From: Kiritimatiellia bacterium
Lineage (GTDB): Bacteria > Verrucomicrobiota > Kiritimatiellia > RFP12 > UBA1067
Length of the DNA stretch: 24,874 nt
NCBI GenBank assembly: GCA_017936245.1
Contig: JAGBFY010000084.1
Span: forward strand, 1-24,874
Direction of reading: 5' to 3'
A program made the translations under genes and the position numbers. Position 1 is the stretch's first letter. Each line of letters opens with the position of its first letter. Shown one piece after another: positions 23,672-24,874 of this stretch. The notes under the pieces are model-generated. The model saw only the letters and a list, made by a program, of their open reading frames with translations. It was not told the DNA's origin and made no database searches.

Positions 23672-24874
23672 ATGAAAAAGATGTTGTCTGCGCTTTTTGT
23701 GTTTCATATGGTGCAAGTTGCCCTTGCAACGGCAATCGGCGATGTGGGTATTGCAACGGATGGCAAAGGACTCGTTACAGTTACGTATTCACTTGACTCC
23801 GATGCCATAGTGACTGCTGATTTCCGCTCAAATGGCGTTTCGCTCGGCGGCGCAAAGCAATGGTCTCTTTCGGGTGACGTGAACAGGCTTGTCTCCGCCG
23901 GGAATGACAAGACTCTCACTTGGAACGCAAAGCAGGATGCACCGGAGACGGAATTGACCGACCTTACCGTCGAACTGAAGGCATGGGCGGAATCCGATGC
24001 GCCTGATTACATGGTCGCAGATCTCCTGAAAACGACGGATTGCCGGATCAGGTACTATCCATCCGCAGATTTTCTGCCGGGCGGCATCGTTTCCAACGAA
24101 CACTACCGGATGTACCGACTCGTCTTCCGCAAGATCCGGGCAAAAGACGTTGAATGGACCATGGGGACGACGGATGAACTTGGACGCTCCTCATCCGGAA
24201 ATGAAACAGCGCATGTCGTCAAGCTTGACCGGAACTACTACATAGCCGTATTCGAAACGACCAAGGCGCAAGGAGAGGCGGTCGGCTCGGTAAAAAGCAG
24301 TGACTGTCCCCATTCAAAAGATTCCCGCTGGAGATTGACTCCGGTTGGAAGATCGCCATGGAATGGCTGGCGCGGAACCATGCCGCCAGCAGAACCATCC
24401 TCAGGATCCATTCTCGGAAAATTCTCTTCCCGAACAGGATTGAAGGTCGATTTCCCTACTGAGGCTCAATGGGAGTTTGCCGCAAGAGGCGGACATGAAG
24501 AGGGAACATGGGGCGATGGGTCGAAGATACTCAAAACAAATAGCGCGGACTCCAATCTTTCGAAGCTTGCCATCTACAAACACAATAAGAGTGCTATGAC
24601 AGAGACCGGAACCTGCGCACCCAATTCGTACGGACTTTATGACATGCACGGAAATATTGCCGAGTTCTGTCAGGACTGGTATCAGGCTGACATTACGGGA
24701 TTGAACGGCGCGTTATGCGTACATCCTGAAGACTGCAATCTGCGGGCAAATGGCATACCGGGAACAAATCGCGTTGTCCGTGGCGGATACTGGTCTTACA
24801 ATCCGGATTGCGTACGGGCCTCCTATCGCGGACACACTGTAGACCCCGGCTCCTACAAGAGTGAGATGGGTGGG
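23672..24874 (+). CDS. Secreted SUMF1/FGE-fold protein with N-terminal beta domain (paralog 3 of 3, cut by right edge)
   Basis: 401 codons without a stop from the ATG at 23672 (AAGGAAGGGG upstream) to the window end. Signal peptide about residues 1-19 (MLSALFVFHMVQVALA). Shared beta domain: 'VTVTYSLDSDAIVTADF', 'SGDVNRLVSAGNDKTLTW', 'DAPDYMVADL', 'YRMYRLVFRKIRAKDVEWTMG'. SUMF1 domain: 'NYYIAVFETTKAQ', 'DFPTEAQWEFAARGG', 'APNSYGLYDMHGNIAEFCQDW', 'VVRGGYWSYNPDCVRASYRG', reaching the final 'YKSEMGG' just before the family's usual GFR end, so only about 10 residues should be missing. One cysteine (PDC) aligns with the second FGE cysteine; the first is absent. It starts 26 nt after paralog 2 and belongs to the same operon. 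Confidence 0.83.
   Translation, partial: MKKMLSALFVFHMVQVALATAIGDVGIATDGKGLVTVTYSLDSDAIVTADFRSNGVSLGGAKQWSLSGDVNRLVSAGNDKTLTWNAKQDAPETELTDLTVELKAWAESDAPDYMVADLLKTTDCRIRYYPSADFLPGGIVSNEHYRMYRLVFRKIRAKDVEWTMGTTDELGRSSSGNETAHVVKLDRNYYIAVFETTKAQGEAVGSVKSSDCPHSKDSRWRLTPVGRSPWNGWRGTMPPAEPSSGSILGKFSSRTGLKVDFPTEAQWEFAARGGHEEGTWGDGSKILKTNSADSNLSKLAIYKHNKSAMTETGTCAPNSYGLYDMHGNIAEFCQDWYQADITGLNGALCVHPEDCNLRANGIPGTNRVVRGGYWSYNPDCVRASYRGHTVDPGSYKSEMGG

Noticed and set aside
21054..24874. Calling the SUMF1 paralogs sulfatase-modifying enzymes
   Set aside because: The first catalytic cysteine is absent in all three and the second in one. No sulfatase gene is in the window.
1..24874. CRISPR arrays, IS elements, integrases or toxin-antitoxin pairs
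   Set aside because: No regularly spaced repeats, transposase or recombinase motifs, or short overlapping toxin-like gene pairs were found on either strand.

Overview
The window reads as a chromosomal segment of a Gram-negative, polysaccharide-degrading bacterium of the PVC superphylum. The best match in style is Kiritimatiellota/Lentisphaerota-type gut or hindgut lineages. This rests on family content: DUF4838 protein, SUMF1-fold proteins with a shared N-terminal beta domain, barrel-less autotransporter-like passengers, a 'YYVDANNGDD' beta-helix protein and an SGNH/GH/CBM9 fusion. No rRNA, tRNA or ribosomal marker is present, so the lineage is inference.

Layout. Positions 1-14.2 kb are coded entirely on the minus strand and 14.3-24.9 kb entirely on the plus strand, with a divergent promoter pair at about 14.20-14.30 kb. 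Minus strand, read 5' to 3': a 683-aa NlpC/P60-like protein with a DUF11-like centre and a decayed second copy of the peptidase domain (14167-12116). Next comes a close-packed series starting from an extended -10 promoter at 12.06 kb: metallophosphoesterase-tyrosine phosphatase fusion, 1018-aa passenger-like surface protein, DUF4838 protein, RmuC, polyprenyl diphosphate synthase, and a family 5 peptide-binding protein, perhaps followed by a 44-codon coupled ORF. After a gap with its own promoter comes a partial beta-helix surface protein that leaves the left edge.

Plus strand: a small lipoprotein with a strong promoter, Shine-Dalgarno and terminator; a 1332-aa secreted multidomain enzyme (dead SGNH, live SGNH esterase, TIM-barrel glycoside hydrolase, CBM9); a second passenger-like protein; then three tandem secreted SUMF1-fold paralogs, the last cut by the right edge.

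How the genes fit together (inference): nearly every product carries a signal peptide. Together they look like a surface and periplasm toolkit for binding, de-esterifying and hydrolysing complex glycans. Three housekeeping-type genes (rmuC, prenyl synthase, peptide-binding protein) ride at the end of the minus-strand operon. A recurring theme is loss of catalytic residues: a dead SGNH copy beside a live one, a dead NlpC/P60-like copy beside a live one, a phosphoesterase without its GHxH motif, and SUMF1 domains without the formylglycine-generating cysteine pair. This suggests binding or scaffold roles, and is the most interesting thread in the window.
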